DNA of 64,000 nucleotides from Rheinheimera aquimaris (GCF_020531985.1 NZ_JAJAVQ010000002.1:186001-250000), one strand, 5' to 3'; numbered from the stretch's first letter, positions 19,403 to 29,520 are shown. The notes: generated by a model not told the origin, from the sequence alone. Made by a program: numbers and translations.

Positions 19403-21792
19403 GCTGCCTCCTTATTGTCGGTTAGGTAGTGCCTGCGTTGCAGCAACAAGGCATTGCTGACAACAACTAAGCTGCTGCAGGCCATAGCAGCACCGGCGAT
19501 GACCGGGTTAAGAAAGCCCAATGCGGCCAGCGGAATACCGGTAACGTTAAAAATAAAGGCCCAGAACAGGTTCTGCCGGATTTTGCTGTAGGTATCACTG
19601 GCCAGCCTTAATGCAGTGCTAACCAGCGCTGGCTCGCTGCGCATTAGCGTTATGGCAGCGGCGCTAACCGCGACATCGGTGCCGCTGGCCATGGCTATAC
19701 CCAAATCAGCCTGCGCCAATGCTGGTGCATCATTAATACCGTCACCCACCATAGCCACTTTGTAGCCTTGTTGCTGGCACTGTTGTACAAAGCTGGCTTT
19801 ATCGGCCGGCAGCACTTCTGCCTGCAGCTGATCGGGTTTCAGCACAGCGGCGACCGCTTCAGCACTGGCCTGGCTGTCACCGGTTAACAGCGCCACCTTA
19901 ATGCCTTGCTGCTGCAGTGCTGATACAGCTGCCTGAGCGCTGGCTTTAATGCTGTCGCTAAAGCACAGTAAGCCCAACAATTCGCTATGCCCGTCCTGCT
20001 GTTTTGCCAGCCAGGATACCGATGCGCCTTCAACCCGGATTAACGCTGTCGGTAATGTCAGCCCTAGTTGCTGCATCCAATGGCTGCTGCCCAGCAACAG
20101 GCGGGTATCGCCTTGCTGTGCCTGCACGCCTTTACCGGCAACAACAGTAAAGTTACTGATCTCGGGCAGGCCGATGTTTTCCTGCTTCGCTTTGCTCATT
20201 ACCGCTTTGGCCAGCGGATGCTCACTATGTTGCTGCAGCGCAGCGGCCAGCTGCAGCAGGTGTTGCTCGCTGCCACTGACGGCGGTGATTTGCACCAGCT
20301 CGGGTTTGCCTTCGGTTAAGGTACCGGTTTTATCAAAGATCACGTAGTCAATTTTTGTTGCCTGCTCCAGCGCAATAGCATCTTTTATCAGAATGCCATG
20401 GCGGGCAGCGGTGCCGGTGCCTGCCATAATTGCTGCTGGTGTTGCCAGACCAAGTGCACAAGGGCAGGCTATTACCAATACCGCCACAGCGTTTAAAATA
20501 GCCTGTTGCCAGTTACCGCTTGCCAGCCCCCAGCTTAGTAAGGTGAGCAGTGCGATAACCAGTACTACAGGCACAAACACGGCGCTGACTTTATCAACCA
20601 GTGCCTGCACCGGTGCTTTAGCGCCCTGCGCCTGCTCAACCAGCCGGACAATACTGGCCAGAACCGACTCCGCCCCTACATTGGTTGCCCGCACCTCTAG
20701 CACGCCATCAAGATTGACCGCGCCGCCAATCACTTTGTCACCGATACTTTTATGTAAAGGCGTGCTTTCGCCGCTGATCAGCGCTTCATCGACATGGCTG
20801 TCGCCTTCAACCACCTCGCCATCAACGGCGATGCGCTCGCCGGGTTTTATCTGCACTATGTCGCCGGTTTTTACCTGCGCGGCGCTAACCCATTGCCAGC
20901 CGCCATCCTGTTGTACACGCGCTTTGCTTGGTTTCAGATTCTCCAACGCCCGCAGCGCATTGGTAGTGCGCCTTTTGGCACGTTGCTCCAGCCATTTACC
21001 CAGCAACACCAATGTCAGTACCGCGGCGCTGCTTTCAAAATACAAATGCAGTGCGCCGTGGTGGGCGTTTGCACTAAGCCACAGGTACAGTGACAAGCCA
21101 TAAGCGGCGCTGGTGCCAAGCGCGACCAGTAAGTCCATGTTGCCGGTGCCGGCCTTAACAGCACCCCAGCCGGCTTTGTAAAAGCGGGCGCCAAAGTAAA
21201 ACTGCACCGGGGTGGCCAACAGCCATTGCCAGAATGCCGGTAGCATCCAGTCAGCAGCAAACAGCATACCCAACATCGGTAGCACCAGTGGTAATGTCAG
21301 CAGGGCTGAGCCCAGTACCGGCCACCAATCCTGCCGGTAAAAAGGTTTGGCGCTGGCGGCGTTTGCATCGTTGGCTGTTTCAGGTTCGGGCTCAACCAGG
21401 CGGTAGTGGGAATTGGCTAGTGCCTGTTGCAAAGTGTGAAAGTCGATATCTGTCATCAGCTGCAGGCTGACTTGTTCTGTCGCCAGGTTAACATCAGCGC
21501 TTAGCACACCCGGTACCGCTGCCAGTGCTTTTTCCACCCGACCGGCGCAGGAAGCACAGCTCATACCGGTTACAACGTATTGCTGTGGTTGCAGGCTCAA
21601 ATGGTAACCTGCATCCGTTACAGCCTTAGCCAGTGCTTTAGCAGTTGCGTCACCGCTTACTGACGCTGTTTCACTGGCAAGATTAACACTGGCGTCGGTG
21701 ACGCCTTCAACCTGGCGCAGTGCCTTTTCAATTCGTCCAGCGCAAGAGGCACAGCTCATACCTCTGATATGTAACTGTTGTGTATGGCTCAT
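19399..21792 (-). CDS. copA: Copper-exporting P1B-type ATPase CopA
   Basis: 797 residues. Two N-terminal heavy-metal-associated domains each carry MSCASCAGR (residues about 13 and 80). Then eight membrane segments with the TGES actuator loop (ISGEST), the CPC transport motif ([15 protein letters not shown]), the phosphorylation motif DKTGTLTEG, the HP motif (HSEHPLAKA) and the hinge [19 protein letters not shown]. Pumps Cu(I) from cytoplasm to periplasm. First gene of a copA-cueR operon behind a CueR-type promoter; AGGA about 9 bases before the ATG. Confidence 0.96.
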   Translation of the reverse strand: MSHTQQLHIRGMSCASCAGRIEKALRQVEGVTDASVNLASETASVSGDATAKALAKAVTDAGYHLSLQPQQYVVTGMSCASCAGRVEKALAAVPGVLSADVNLATEQVSLQLMTDIDFHTLQQALANSHYRLVEPEPETANDANAASAKPFYRQDWWPVLGSALLTLPLVLPMLGMLFAADWMLPAFWQWLLATPVQFYFGARFYKAGWGAVKAGTGNMDLLVALGTSAAYGLSLYLWLSANAHHGALHLYFESSAAVLTLVLLGKWLEQRAKRRTTNALRALENLKPSKARVQQDGGWQWVSAAQVKTGDIVQIKPGERIAVDGEVVEGDSHVDEALISGESTPLHKSIGDKVIGGAVNLDGVLEVRATNVGAESVLASIVRLVEQAQGAKAPVQALVDKVSAVFVPVVLVIALLTLLSWGLASGNWQQAILNAVAVLVIACPCALGLATPAAIMAGTGTAARHGILIKDAIALEQATKIDYVIFDKTGTLTEGKPELVQITAVSGSEQHLLQLAAALQQHSEHPLAKAVMSKAKQENIGLPEISNFTVVAGKGVQAQQGDTRLLLGSSHWMQQLGLTLPTALIRVEGASVSWLAKQQDGHSELLGLLCFSDSIKASAQAAVSALQQQGIKVALLTGDSQASAEAVAAVLKPDQLQAEVLPADKASFVQQCQQQGYKVAMVGDGINDAPALAQADLGIAMASGTDVAVSAAAITLMRSEPALVSTALRLASDTYSKIRQNLFWAFIFNVTGIPLAALGFLNPVIAGAAMACSSLVVVSNALLLQRRHYLTDNKEAA

Positions 21793-21828
21793 ACTATAAA
21801 TCCTGATTACTGTTAACAGGGCGCTGCA

Positions 21829-21859
21829 AGCTTAAAGCTTGCCACTGGGGTAAGGTCAA
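21829..21859 (-). promoter_or_regulatory. copA promoter with CueR operator
   Basis: On the minus strand TTGACC (-35, 21854-21859), a 19-base spacer, and TAAGCT (-10, 21829-21834). The spacer contains the imperfect dyad ACCTTACC..GGCAAGCT (21836-21856). A 19-base spacer with such a dyad is the hallmark of MerR-family-activated copper promoters, including E. coli copA. Confidence 0.8.
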
Positions 21860-21946
21860 GCCATAAACTACAACTAAACTGTAAGTAATATGTAGTCTGT
21901 GCGGTCTTGTGTTTCAGTGTGCCAATCCCAACGAATGAGCGATAAC

Positions 21947-21959
21947 CGGCTATTAGCCG
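21947..21959. promoter_or_regulatory. Short dyad in the leader of the GST gene
   Basis: CGGCTA-T-TAGCCG, perfect 6-bp arms around one base, 17 bases before the GST start and overlapping the region just upstream of its ribosome site. It could be an operator or a small leader hairpin; no regulator can be assigned. Confidence 0.3.
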
Positions 21960-21975
21960 ATACTTAGGAGCAGCT

Positions 21976-22662
21976 ATGATTACGTTCTATTACCACCCGT
22001 CACCTAATCCGGCAAAAGTGGCGCTGTTACTGGAAGAAACCGGCTTGGCCTATAAGATGGTGCCGGTCGATACCCGTAAAGGTGAGCAGCACACGGCAGA
22101 GTTTCTCGCCGTTAACCCTAATGGCAAGACACCGGCAATTGTGGATGGCGACACTACTGTGTTTGATAGCAATGCGATCTTGTTGTATCTGGCGGAGAAA
22201 AGCGGTCAGTTTCTGGCAGATAATACGCCACAGCGCCGCGGGGAAATGCTGTCGTGGTTAATGTTTATCGCCACCGGTATTGGCCCTTACACCGGCCAGT
22301 ATGTGCACTTTAATCATTTTGCGCCTGATCCCAAAGCCTATGCTGTTAACCGCTATGAGTTTGAAGCCTGGCGGCACTGGAATATTATTGAGCAGCAGCT
22401 GGCCAAACAGCCCTATATGCTGGGTGAGCATTATAGCCTGGTTGATATGGCGGTGTGGGGCTGGGCGCGGGTTTTACCCTTTGCGCTGGGTGAAAACGCT
22501 TTTGCAAAATTGCCGAATGTAAAACGGTTGCTGGATACCATTAATGCCCGCCCGGCGGCGCAGCGCGCTGAAGCACTGAAAACACAGCATCAGTTTAAAA
22601 CCGAGATGGATGATGACGCCCGCAAAGCGATGTTTCCACAAAATGAGCGCTTAAAAGGTTAG
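21976..22662 (+). CDS. Glutathione S-transferase family protein
   Basis: 228 residues. Thioredoxin-like N-terminal domain (FYYHPSPNPAKVALLLEETGLAYKMVPVDTRKGEQ, VNPNGKTPAIVD, and the glutathione-binding DSNAILLYLAEKSG) followed by the all-helical GST C-domain (GEMLSWLMFIATGIGPYTGQ, MLGEHYSLVDMAVWGWARVL). The pattern resembles the Ure2p-like/YfcG-YghU branch, some of which act as glutathione-disulfide-bond reductases. AGGAGCAGCT precedes the ATG. Convergent with arfA, with four bases of overlap at the stops and a shared hairpin. Confidence 0.88.
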   Translation: MITFYYHPSPNPAKVALLLEETGLAYKMVPVDTRKGEQHTAEFLAVNPNGKTPAIVDGDTTVFDSNAILLYLAEKSGQFLADNTPQRRGEMLSWLMFIATGIGPYTGQYVHFNHFAPDPKAYAVNRYEFEAWRHWNIIEQQLAKQPYMLGEHYSLVDMAVWGWARVLPFALGENAFAKLPNVKRLLDTINARPAAQRAEALKTQHQFKTEMDDDARKAMFPQNERLKG

Positions 22663-22841
22663 TGGTACACCAAAACAAGAAGGGCGTAATCTTTGGAATT
22701 ACGCCCTTTTCGGTTATATGAGCCTTTGCCCTTCTTCGCCTTTACCACTCTGGTTTGAAACAGTTTACTGGTGACTAAAGCTTTTACTGCATTATCGCGG
22801 ATTTCACCGCGACCATGCTCAGTTGCCGCTGTTTTACTCAT
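22659..22841 (-). CDS. arfA: Alternative ribosome-rescue factor ArfA
   Basis: 60 residues. MSKTAATEHGRGEIRDNAVKAL, then LFQTRVVKAKKGKGSYNRKGR: the core GxIxDNA..AL, LF..RV.K.KKGKGSYxRKG is that of ArfA (YhdL). ArfA binds the empty mRNA channel of stalled ribosomes and recruits RF2 when tmRNA fails. CCAGGAG lies upstream of the ATG. As in other arfA genes, a long perfect hairpin (22680-22708) lies inside the frame, before the stop, so most transcripts should end or be cut without a stop codon. The encoded tail after the hairpin (LLVLVYH) is hydrophobic, as in E. coli. Confidence 0.92.
   Translation of the reverse strand: MSKTAATEHGRGEIRDNAVKALVTSKLFQTRVVKAKKGKGSYNRKGRNSKDYALLVLVYH
22680..22708. 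terminator. Intragenic hairpin/terminator in arfA, also downstream of GST
   Basis: AAGGGCGTAAT-CTTTGGA-ATTACGCCCTT: an 11-bp perfect stem with a 7-base loop, followed by T residues on the plus strand (serves GST) and by CTTGTTTTGG on the minus strand (within arfA codons about 46-56). On the arfA mRNA it can act as an intrinsic terminator or RNase III target, giving a non-stop message. Confidence 0.85.
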
Positions 22842-22944
22842 CTTTCTTACTCCTGGTTAAAAAACGTGCACAGTGTAACGCCCCGCTTTGACCAGGGCAA
22901 CGGCAATCAGTCCCGGCTGGTTTATCTGAATGGTTAGGAAAAGT

Positions 22945-22979
22945 GACTGTCTATACTGTCGTTATAGCAACAGTCTTTT
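22945..22979 (+). promoter_or_regulatory. Leader hairpin with U-run before the glutaredoxin-MauE gene
   Basis: GACTGT + CTATA, loop CTGTCGT, TATAG + (CA bulge) + ACAGTC, then TTTT. It looks like a terminator placed 13 bases before the ribosome site of the next gene. It may be an attenuator, or the TATACT inside it may be a -10 hexamer; the two readings cannot both hold for one start point. Confidence 0.4.
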
Positions 22980-23001
22980 AACCTTACTAACGGAGGAGCA
23001 A

Positions 23002-23733
23002 ATGACTAAGCAAGCCACGTTGTACCGGATGAAAACCGACGAACATATCTGCCCGTTCGGGCTGAAATCAAAACATCTGCTAAAGCAACAGGGGTTTGAG
23101 GTGTCAGATCATCTATTGACATCACGAGCACAAACCGATGAATTCAAGCAGCAACATGAGGTAAAAACCACACCGCAAACCTTTATCAATGGTAAACGCG
23201 TTGGCGGTTACGACGACCTGCGCCGTTACTTCGACAAACCGCCTGCCGGGCAACACGGCACCAGCTATACGCCGGTGATCACTATCTTTGCGATGGCTTT
23301 TGTCAGTGCGTTGGCTCTGGTTTATGGAAACGGCCAAAGCGGCGGTATTATTAAGCTGGCAGAGTTATTTGTCGCCTTTACAATGATCATGCTGGCGATA
23401 CAAAAACTGCGTGATCTGTATACCTTTTCCAACTCCTTTATTACCTATGATTTGCTGGCAATGAAGTTCATTCCTTACGCCTACGTGTATCCTTTTCTCG
23501 AAGCTTACGCTGGCGCTGGCATGATCGCCGGTTTACCGGCAGTGCTGGTGGCTCCGGTCGCTATTTTCATTGGTACTGTCGGTGCAGTATCGGTATTTAA
23601 AGCGGTGTATATCGATAAGCGTGAATTGACCTGCGCCTGTGTCGGCGGCGACAGTAAAGTACCACTGGGTTTTGTTTCACTGAGTGAAAACCTGATTATG
23701 CTGGCCGCCGGCATCTGGATGTTAGTGCGTTAG
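23002..23733 (+). CDS. Glutaredoxin-MauE/DoxX-like membrane fusion protein
   Basis: 243 residues from ATG 23002, set by the strong GGAGGAG 5 bases upstream (an upstream frame to 22930 lacks one). Residues 1-80: glutaredoxin fold with YRMKTDEHICPFGLKSKHLL, TTPQTFINGKRVGGYDDLRRYF. The redox motif is CPFG, so the resolving cysteine of a CPFC motif is absent. Residues about 93-240: four membrane segments of the methylamine-utilisation MauE type (ELFVAFTMIMLAIQKLRDLYTF, YAYVYPFLEAYAGAGMI) with a CACVGGDSKVPLG motif near the end. Probably an inner-membrane thiol-redox protein; partner unknown. Its stop overlaps the convergent ilvA stop by four bases. Confidence 0.8.
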   Translation: MTKQATLYRMKTDEHICPFGLKSKHLLKQQGFEVSDHLLTSRAQTDEFKQQHEVKTTPQTFINGKRVGGYDDLRRYFDKPPAGQHGTSYTPVITIFAMAFVSALALVYGNGQSGGIIKLAELFVAFTMIMLAIQKLRDLYTFSNSFITYDLLAMKFIPYAYVYPFLEAYAGAGMIAGLPAVLVAPVAIFIGTVGAVSVFKAVYIDKRELTCACVGGDSKVPLGFVSLSENLIMLAAGIWMLVR

Positions 23734-25298
23734 CCAGCAGTCAAAAACGTTTGATAGCTGCGATTATTGCTTACCAGTTGATACTGATAACCCAATTTAT
23801 CCAGATACTGCGCAATATCGTCATGGCTGGCCGCTTCAAACCCGGCCAGCACATCGCCGGTCGCAGCACCGTGGTTGCGGTAGTGAAACAGGGTAATATT
23901 CCAGTGCTCGCCAAGCGTGTTGAGAAAATTCATCAATGCGCCCGGGTATTCCGGAAAGTTAAACTGGTACACCTGCTCTTGCAGCTGACGCGGCGGCATA
24001 CCGCCCACCATGTGCCGTACATGCAGTTTGGCCAGTTCGTCATCGGATAAGTCCTGAAAATCATAGCCGGCTTTGGTTAGTAAATCGGTTACGGTGTTCA
24101 GCTCCTGCTGACCATGGCGCAGTTTAATACCGACAAAAATATGCGCTTTATTATCACTGGCATAGCGATAGTTAAACTCGGTAATAGCCCGTCCGCCCAA
24201 TGTCTGGCAAAAACGGCGGAAGCTGCCTTTTTCTTCCGGTATGGTAACGGCAAACACGGCTTCTTTTTTCTCTCCCAGCTCACAGCGTTCAGACACATAA
24301 CGCAGTGTATCGAAGTTTAAGTTCGCGCCGCTCAGCACTGCAGCCAGTTGCTGGGGTTTACTCAGGGTGCTGTTTTTCAGCTGCTGGCTGTATTTCTTTA
24401 AGCCTGCCAACGCCAGCGCGCCGGCAGGTTCAGCTACAGCACGTAAATCGTCAAAGATATCTTTAATCGCCGCGCAAATTTCATCGCTGGAGACAGTGAT
24501 CACCTCATCACAAAAGCGTTTCGCCAGATTAAAGGTTTCGTTGCCGATACGTTTTACTGCCACACCATCGGCGAATAAGCCGACACGATCCAGCGTGACT
24601 GGCTGCCCGGCATCGAGTGCGGCTTTTAAGCAGGCCGCGTCTTCCGGTTCTACGCCAACGACACGTACATGCGGCTGTATGGCCTTGATATACACCGCCA
24701 TACCGGCCAGCAAACCACCGCCACCGACCGGAATAAACACCGTGTTAAGCTGGTTATGCTGGCTGAGCAGCTCTTTGGCGACGGTGCCCTGGCCAGCGAT
24801 GACATCACTGTCGTCAAACGGTGGAATATAAATAGCACCTTCGGTATTGGCCAGATTTATAGCGTAGCTGTTAGCTTCATCAAAGGCAGTGCCATGCAGC
24901 ACGACATTACCGCCCAGCGCTTTTACCGCCGCGACTTTAATTTCCGGCGTGGTTATCGGCATCACGATAGTGGCTTTCAGCCCCAGTTTACTGGCTGAAA
25001 GTGCCACCCCTTGGGCATGATTACCGGCGGAAGCACACACCACACTGGCAGTGGGGTTTTGCTGCTGTACTTTATGCAGTTTGTTAAAAGCGCCGCGTAA
25101 TTTAAACGAATACACCGGCTGCTTGTCTTCACGTTTTAACAGTACATTATGCCCCAGTCGCTGGCTGAGTTTTGGCATCGCATCCAGCGGGGTTTCGACC
25201 GCAGCCTGGTATACCGGCGACAGCAAAATATCGCGCAGATACTGCTGCATGACATCGGTATCTGTTTGCGCTGTGGTTACTGTGGCCAGGTTGTTCAT
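23730..25298 (-). CDS. ilvA: Biosynthetic threonine deaminase
   Basis: 522 residues. PLP lysine in YSFKLRGAFNKLHK, CASAGNHAQGVALSASKLG, glycine-rich phosphate loop PVGGGGLLAGMAVYIK, and a C-terminal regulatory half with two ACT-like repeats (EKKEAVFAVTIPEEKGSFRRFCQTLGGRAITEFNYRY and PPRQLQEQVYQFNFPEYPGALMNFL). Full biosynthetic form, converts threonine to 2-oxobutanoate for isoleucine and is feedback-inhibited by isoleucine in the family. It lies after ilvD but across a 340-base hairpin-rich gap, so read-through from the ilvG promoter or its own promoter are both possible. Confidence 0.97.
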   Translation of the reverse strand: MNNLATVTTAQTDTDVMQQYLRDILLSPVYQAAVETPLDAMPKLSQRLGHNVLLKREDKQPVYSFKLRGAFNKLHKVQQQNPTASVVCASAGNHAQGVALSASKLGLKATIVMPITTPEIKVAAVKALGGNVVLHGTAFDEANSYAINLANTEGAIYIPPFDDSDVIAGQGTVAKELLSQHNQLNTVFIPVGGGGLLAGMAVYIKAIQPHVRVVGVEPEDAACLKAALDAGQPVTLDRVGLFADGVAVKRIGNETFNLAKRFCDEVITVSSDEICAAIKDIFDDLRAVAEPAGALALAGLKKYSQQLKNSTLSKPQQLAAVLSGANLNFDTLRYVSERCELGEKKEAVFAVTIPEEKGSFRRFCQTLGGRAITEFNYRYASDNKAHIFVGIKLRHGQQELNTVTDLLTKAGYDFQDLSDDELAKLHVRHMVGGMPPRQLQEQVYQFNFPEYPGALMNFLNTLGEHWNITLFHYRNHGAATGDVLAGFEAASHDDIAQYLDKLGYQYQLVSNNRSYQTFLTAG

Positions 25299-25638
25299 TA
25301 CTGCTCCGGTTATTTAGGTTTGTTGCTTAATTACAGGCGAAGACTAAAGCGCAGGCTCAAGCTCACGGCAAGGAAATGCTCTTTTCGCCGCCTTCGACAG
25401 CACGTCCCTGTGCTGTCTCAGCCTCCGCGGCATCCCTGCCGCTGCTGCAAGAGCACATCTTGCCTATCGCCGCGTGCTTTATTTACGCCATCTTTATCGC
25501 TTAATTTGCTAGCGAAGACCAGAAACTGCTAAACAAGGCGTCTCCGGCAGGGAAGCCGGAGAGGAGCCTACAGGGATGTATTTACGGCGTCCTTGTGTGC
25601 GGTTTGTGGTCGAAGCTCACTCTAGACATTTCCAATAC
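25299..25638. repeat. Intergenic mosaic of short hairpins between ilvD and ilvA
   Basis: No gene is seen in these 340 bases. I read four stem-loops whose loops all carry TCCC or its complement GGGA: ACAGCAC-GTCCCT-GTGCTGT (25397-25416), GCGGCA-TCCC-TGCCGC (25427-25442), CTCCGGC-AGGGAA-GCCGGAG (25542-25561) and TACA-GGGA-TGTA (25569-25580). The shared CAGGGA/TCCCTG core in different stems suggests a multicopy intergenic repeat family (REP-like) rather than a single terminator. The ilvA promoter may also lie here. Confidence 0.6.
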
Positions 25639-27489
25639 TTACTCTTCAAGTTTCGACAAATCCCGCACTGCGCCCTTATCGGCACTACTCGCTAATAAGG
25701 CGTAGGCTTTCAGCGCCGCACTTACCACGCGCTGACGGTCCAACGGTTTCCAGCCTTGCTTACCTTTGGCATCCATCGCTGCGCGCCTTGCTGCTAACTC
25801 GTCATCGCTAACGGCAATGCCAATTTTGCGATTCGGTATATCAATCTCGATGCGATCGCCTTCTTCAACCAGCGCGATAGCGCCGCCGCTGGCGGCTTCC
25901 GGCGACACATGGCCGATAGATAAACCCGAGGTACCACCAGAGAAGCGGCCATCAGTGATTAAAGCGCAGCTTTTGCCTAAGCCCATCGATTTTAAATAAC
26001 TGGTCGGGTACAGCATTTCCTGCATGCCAGGCCCGCCTTTAGGGCCTTCGTAGCGAATAATCACCGCATCGCCTGCGACCACTTTGCCTTTTAAGATGGC
26101 ATCGACTGCATCATCCTGGCTTTCGAAAATACGCGCCCGGCCATTAAACACTAAACATTCTTCATCAACTCCGGCGGTTTTTACGATACAGCCATTTGGT
26201 GCCAGGTTGCCAAACAGCACGGCCAAACCACCATCCTGAGAGTAGGCGTTTTCTTTACTGCGGATGCAGCCTTGTTCCCGGTCGTCATCCAGTGTCGGGT
26301 AACGACAATTCTGTGAAAACGCCTGAGTCGTGCGAATGCCAGCCGGGCCGGCCAGATACATTTGTTTGGCGTCTTCATTACTGCTGGTTTTAATGTCCCA
26401 CTGTTCCAGCACCGCAGCTAAGCTGCTACCGGCCACATGTGGCACATTCGGGTTTAATAAACCGGCGCGGTTTAGCTCAGCCAAAATACCGATAACGCCA
26501 CCGGCGCGGTGTACATCTTCCATATGATACTTTTGCGTTGACGGCGCAACTTTGCATAAATGCGGCACTATGCGCGATAAACGGTCGATATCGGCCATAC
26601 CAAAATCAATTTCGGCCTCCTGCGCCGCGGCCAGCAGGTGCAATACGGTGTTAGTTGAGCCGCCCATGGCGATATCCAGCATCATGGCATTTTCAAAAGC
26701 GGTTTTATTGGCGATGCTGCGCGGTAATGCAGTTTCGTCGTTTTGCTGATACCAGCGATTGCACAGCTGCATGATCCTAAAGCCCGCCTGCACAAATAGC
26801 TCTTTCCTGTCGGCATGCGTCGCCAGCAAGGAGCCGTTACCTGGTTGGCCCAGGCCCAGCGCTTCGACTAAGCAGTTCATCGAGTTAGCGGTAAACATGC
26901 CTGAGCAGCTGCCGCACGTTGGGCAGGCGCTGCGCTCGATTTGTTCACTTTGCGCATCAGTCACTTTGGGGTCGGCTGCTGATACCATGGCATCGACCAG
27001 ATCCAGCTTGATAATTTGCTCAGACAATTTGGTTTTACCGGCTTCCATCGGGCCACCGGAGACAAAGATCACCGGTATATTCAGCCGCATTGCTGCCATC
27101 AACATGCCGGGGGTAATTTTGTCGCAGTTGGAGATGCACACCATCGCATCGGCGCAGTGCGCATTAATCATATATTCCACTGAGTCAGCAATCAGCTCGC
27201 GCGACGGAAGACTGTACAACATGCCGCCGTGGCCCATGGCAATACCATCATCAACTGCGATGGTATTAAATTCTTTGGCAATGCCGCCTGCTTCATTGAT
27301 GCTGTTTGCTACCAACTTACCCAGATCGCGCAGGTGCACGTGGCCTGGCACAAACTCCACAAAAGAGTTCACCACCGCGACGATGGGCTTGCCAAAATCG
27401 GTATCTTTAACACCGGTGGCACGCCACAGTGCGCGGGCACCCGCCATATTGCGGCCTTCGGTAACAGTGGCGGATCTTAACTTTGGCAT
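25639..27489 (-). CDS. ilvD: Dihydroxy-acid dehydratase
   Basis: 616 residues, the family's usual length. [26 protein letters not shown] at the start, cluster cysteines in [10 protein letters not shown] and [21 protein letters not shown], and [24 protein letters not shown] at the C-terminal half. An Fe-S/Mg enzyme making 2-oxoisovalerate and 3-methyl-2-oxopentanoate in valine and isoleucine synthesis. Third structural gene of the ilvG-M-D operon, 50 bases after ilvM. The ilvE gene that sits between M and D in enterobacteria is absent here. Confidence 0.98.
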   Translation of the reverse strand: MPKLRSATVTEGRNMAGARALWRATGVKDTDFGKPIVAVVNSFVEFVPGHVHLRDLGKLVANSINEAGGIAKEFNTIAVDDGIAMGHGGMLYSLPSRELIADSVEYMINAHCADAMVCISNCDKITPGMLMAAMRLNIPVIFVSGGPMEAGKTKLSEQIIKLDLVDAMVSAADPKVTDAQSEQIERSACPTCGSCSGMFTANSMNCLVEALGLGQPGNGSLLATHADRKELFVQAGFRIMQLCNRWYQQNDETALPRSIANKTAFENAMMLDIAMGGSTNTVLHLLAAAQEAEIDFGMADIDRLSRIVPHLCKVAPSTQKYHMEDVHRAGGVIGILAELNRAGLLNPNVPHVAGSSLAAVLEQWDIKTSSNEDAKQMYLAGPAGIRTTQAFSQNCRYPTLDDDREQGCIRSKENAYSQDGGLAVLFGNLAPNGCIVKTAGVDEECLVFNGRARIFESQDDAVDAILKGKVVAGDAVIIRYEGPKGGPGMQEMLYPTSYLKSMGLGKSCALITDGRFSGGTSGLSIGHVSPEAASGGAIALVEEGDRIEIDIPNRKIGIAVSDDELAARRAAMDAKGKQGWKPLDRQRVVSAALKAYALLASSADKGAVRDLSKLEE

Positions 27490-27539
27490 GGTACTACTCC
27501 GTGAAATCGGTAAATAAACAGTATAGGGTTAAATAACAG

Positions 27540-27791
27540 TCAGGCGCTCAGCACGGCGAGTTCGCTGCCCGCCAGCTCCAGCTGCACTACGTCATACAAC
27601 TTATGCAGTTGACTGGTCAGCAAATGAATAGGCTTATCGCCACTTACCGACAGGGTAATGGCGACGCTGCGATCTGAGCGTGGTTTCATCTCTAAGCCGG
27701 TCAGCTGATAACCGCGATAGCGGGTTACCTGTAATAAACGCTCAACAACGGCCGGGGTATTATTTGCCGTGATATTCAGTACATGGTTCAT
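27540..27791 (-). CDS. ilvM: Acetolactate synthase II small subunit
   Basis: 83 residues, an ACT domain ([67 protein letters not shown]). The short form is that of IlvM, partner of the IlvG catalytic subunit, rather than the longer IlvN/IlvH. Starts in a four-base overlap with the ilvG stop, which implies coupled translation and equal stoichiometry. Confidence 0.95.
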   Translation of the reverse strand: MNHVLNITANNTPAVVERLLQVTRYRGYQLTGLEMKPRSDRSVAITLSVSGDKPIHLLTSQLHKLYDVVQLELAGSELAVLSA

Positions 27792-29440
27792 GCTTTAGCC
27801 TCCGTGATCATCTCTTCATTGGCAGCACCCGGCGGTACTAACGGCCAGACGTTGTCTTTATCATCAATGCAAACATGCAGCAAATAGGGGCCTGGCCAGG
27901 TGAACATGGCTTCCAGCGCATCTGTTACTTCATCTTTGCGGGTTATGCAGTGGCCTGGAATAGCAAAGGCAGCGGCCAGTGCAACAAAATCCGGGTTGTC
28001 GGATAAATCGGTTTCGCTATAACGCTCGTTAAAAAACAGTTGTTGCCACTGTTTCACCATGCCCAGGCGCTGATTGTCGATCACGACAATTTTTACCGGC
28101 AGGCGAAAACGTTTTATCGTGGCCAGCTCCTGCACGTTCATCATAAAAGAGCCGTCACCAGTGACTGTGATCACCGTATCCTGCGGCCGGGCTAATTTAG
28201 CACCGATGGCTGCTGGCAAGCCAAAGCCCATGGTACCCAAACCGCCGCTGGATAAATGATTGCGCGGGCTGCTGAAACGCATATGCTGCGCCACCCACAT
28301 CTGGTGCTGGCCAACGTCGCACGCCACCACGCTGTTATCCGGCATACGTTCACTTAACTGTTTTAACAATAAGGGCGCGTATATGCGCTCGCCCGGGTGG
28401 TCATAACGCCAGCCGTACTGTTGTTTTAACTGGGCACAATGTGTCAGCCAATCACTGCAGTTATTTTGCGTGCTGATGGCCGGCAGTATTTGCTTCATAT
28501 CGCCCAGCAGTGCGACCTGGGCAAAGCGCACTTTATTGATTTCAGCCGGGTCGATATCAACATGGATCACTTTGGCCAATGGCGCGAATTTTTGCAGATT
28601 GCCGGTAACCCGGTCATCAAAACGGGCGCCTAAACAAATCAGCAAATCACACTGCTGCACTGCTAAGTTAGCGGCCTGAGTACCATGCATGCCAAGCATG
28701 CCCAGATAATGTTCATTATCTTTCGCAACAGAGCCCATGCCTTTTAAGGTGGTAACCGACGGCATAGGGTTGCTGGCTAAAAACTGTTGCAGCTGGTTCA
28801 TAGCATCCGCCATATGCACGCCGCCACCGATATAGGCGACAGGTTTTTTCGCTGCGGCAATTAACTTGCGTGCCGCAGCTGCATTGGCTAAAGAGGTTTG
28901 AATATTGCTGTTACTTTTGCTGATAGCTTGTAGCTCGGCATCAATGTCAGCCAGTTGCACATCTTTGGGAATATCGACCAGCACCGGCCCTGGGCGGCCA
29001 GCCTGGGCAATAGTAAAAGCTTCGTTTAGCGTTGCTGCCAGTTCATCCACACTGCGAACCATAAAGCTGTGCTTGGTTACTGCCAGGCTTAAGCCCAAAA
29101 CGTCGACTTCCTGAAACGCATCGCTGCCCATCACGGCTTGCGACACCTGACCGGTAATGGCTACCACTGGCACTGAATCCAGCATCGCATCGGCCAGTGA
29201 GGTGATTAAATTGGTTGCACCTGGGCCAGAGGTGGCCATACAGACACCAACTTTGCCTGAAGCACGGGCATAGCCGATGGCGGAGAAGGCGCCACCCTGT
29301 TCATGCCGGCACAGGTAGTGCTTGATGCTGCTTTGATACAACGCATCGTAAATCGGCATAATAGCACCGCCAGGGTAACCGAAAACGGTATCTACCCCGT
29401 GTTGTTGCAGCACTTTAAGTACCAATTCTGCGCCTTTCAT
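27788..29440 (-). CDS. ilvG: Acetolactate synthase II large subunit
   Basis: 550 residues. Catalytic glutamate region [19 protein letters not shown], quinone/FAD middle domain, and the thiamine diphosphate motif [30 protein letters not shown]. Converts pyruvate (+2-oxobutanoate) to acetolactate/acetohydroxybutyrate, first common step of branched-chain amino acid synthesis. The frame is intact, unlike the frameshifted allele of E. coli K-12. Preceded by an ilvL leader ORF and attenuator, so it is probably controlled by charging of Val/Ile/Leu tRNAs. Confidence 0.97.
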   Translation of the reverse strand: MKGAELVLKVLQQHGVDTVFGYPGGAIMPIYDALYQSSIKHYLCRHEQGGAFSAIGYARASGKVGVCMATSGPGATNLITSLADAMLDSVPVVAITGQVSQAVMGSDAFQEVDVLGLSLAVTKHSFMVRSVDELAATLNEAFTIAQAGRPGPVLVDIPKDVQLADIDAELQAISKSNSNIQTSLANAAAARKLIAAAKKPVAYIGGGVHMADAMNQLQQFLASNPMPSVTTLKGMGSVAKDNEHYLGMLGMHGTQAANLAVQQCDLLICLGARFDDRVTGNLQKFAPLAKVIHVDIDPAEINKVRFAQVALLGDMKQILPAISTQNNCSDWLTHCAQLKQQYGWRYDHPGERIYAPLLLKQLSERMPDNSVVACDVGQHQMWVAQHMRFSSPRNHLSSGGLGTMGFGLPAAIGAKLARPQDTVITVTGDGSFMMNVQELATIKRFRLPVKIVVIDNQRLGMVKQWQQLFFNERYSETDLSDNPDFVALAAAFAIPGHCITRKDEVTDALEAMFTWPGPYLLHVCIDDKDNVWPLVPPGAANEEMITEAKA

Positions 29441-29488
29441 TTTCTATCCTCTGTATGCTATGCCGCTTTTTTCGAGGCCCGGAAACGA

Positions 29489-29520
29489 CAAAACCCCCGG
29501 TCCTTTCGGAGCGGGGGTTT
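29489..29520 (-). terminator. ilv attenuator terminator
   Basis: On the minus strand CCCCCGCTCC-GAAA-GGACCGGGGG followed by TTTTG: ten positions, nine paired, GAAA tetraloop, then a T-run, located between the leader peptide stop (29542) and ilvG (29440). Position and strength are those of a transcription attenuator. Confidence 0.9.

Noticed and set aside
20393-21103. 236-residue plus-strand frame inside copA
   Set aside because: Antisense of copA; the protein is low-complexity Ser/Thr/Pro-rich with no family pattern, while the minus strand reads through full CopA motifs.
26759-27517. 252-residue plus-strand frame inside ilvD
   Set aside because: Antisense to clear IlvD motifs; composition is that of a mirror frame.
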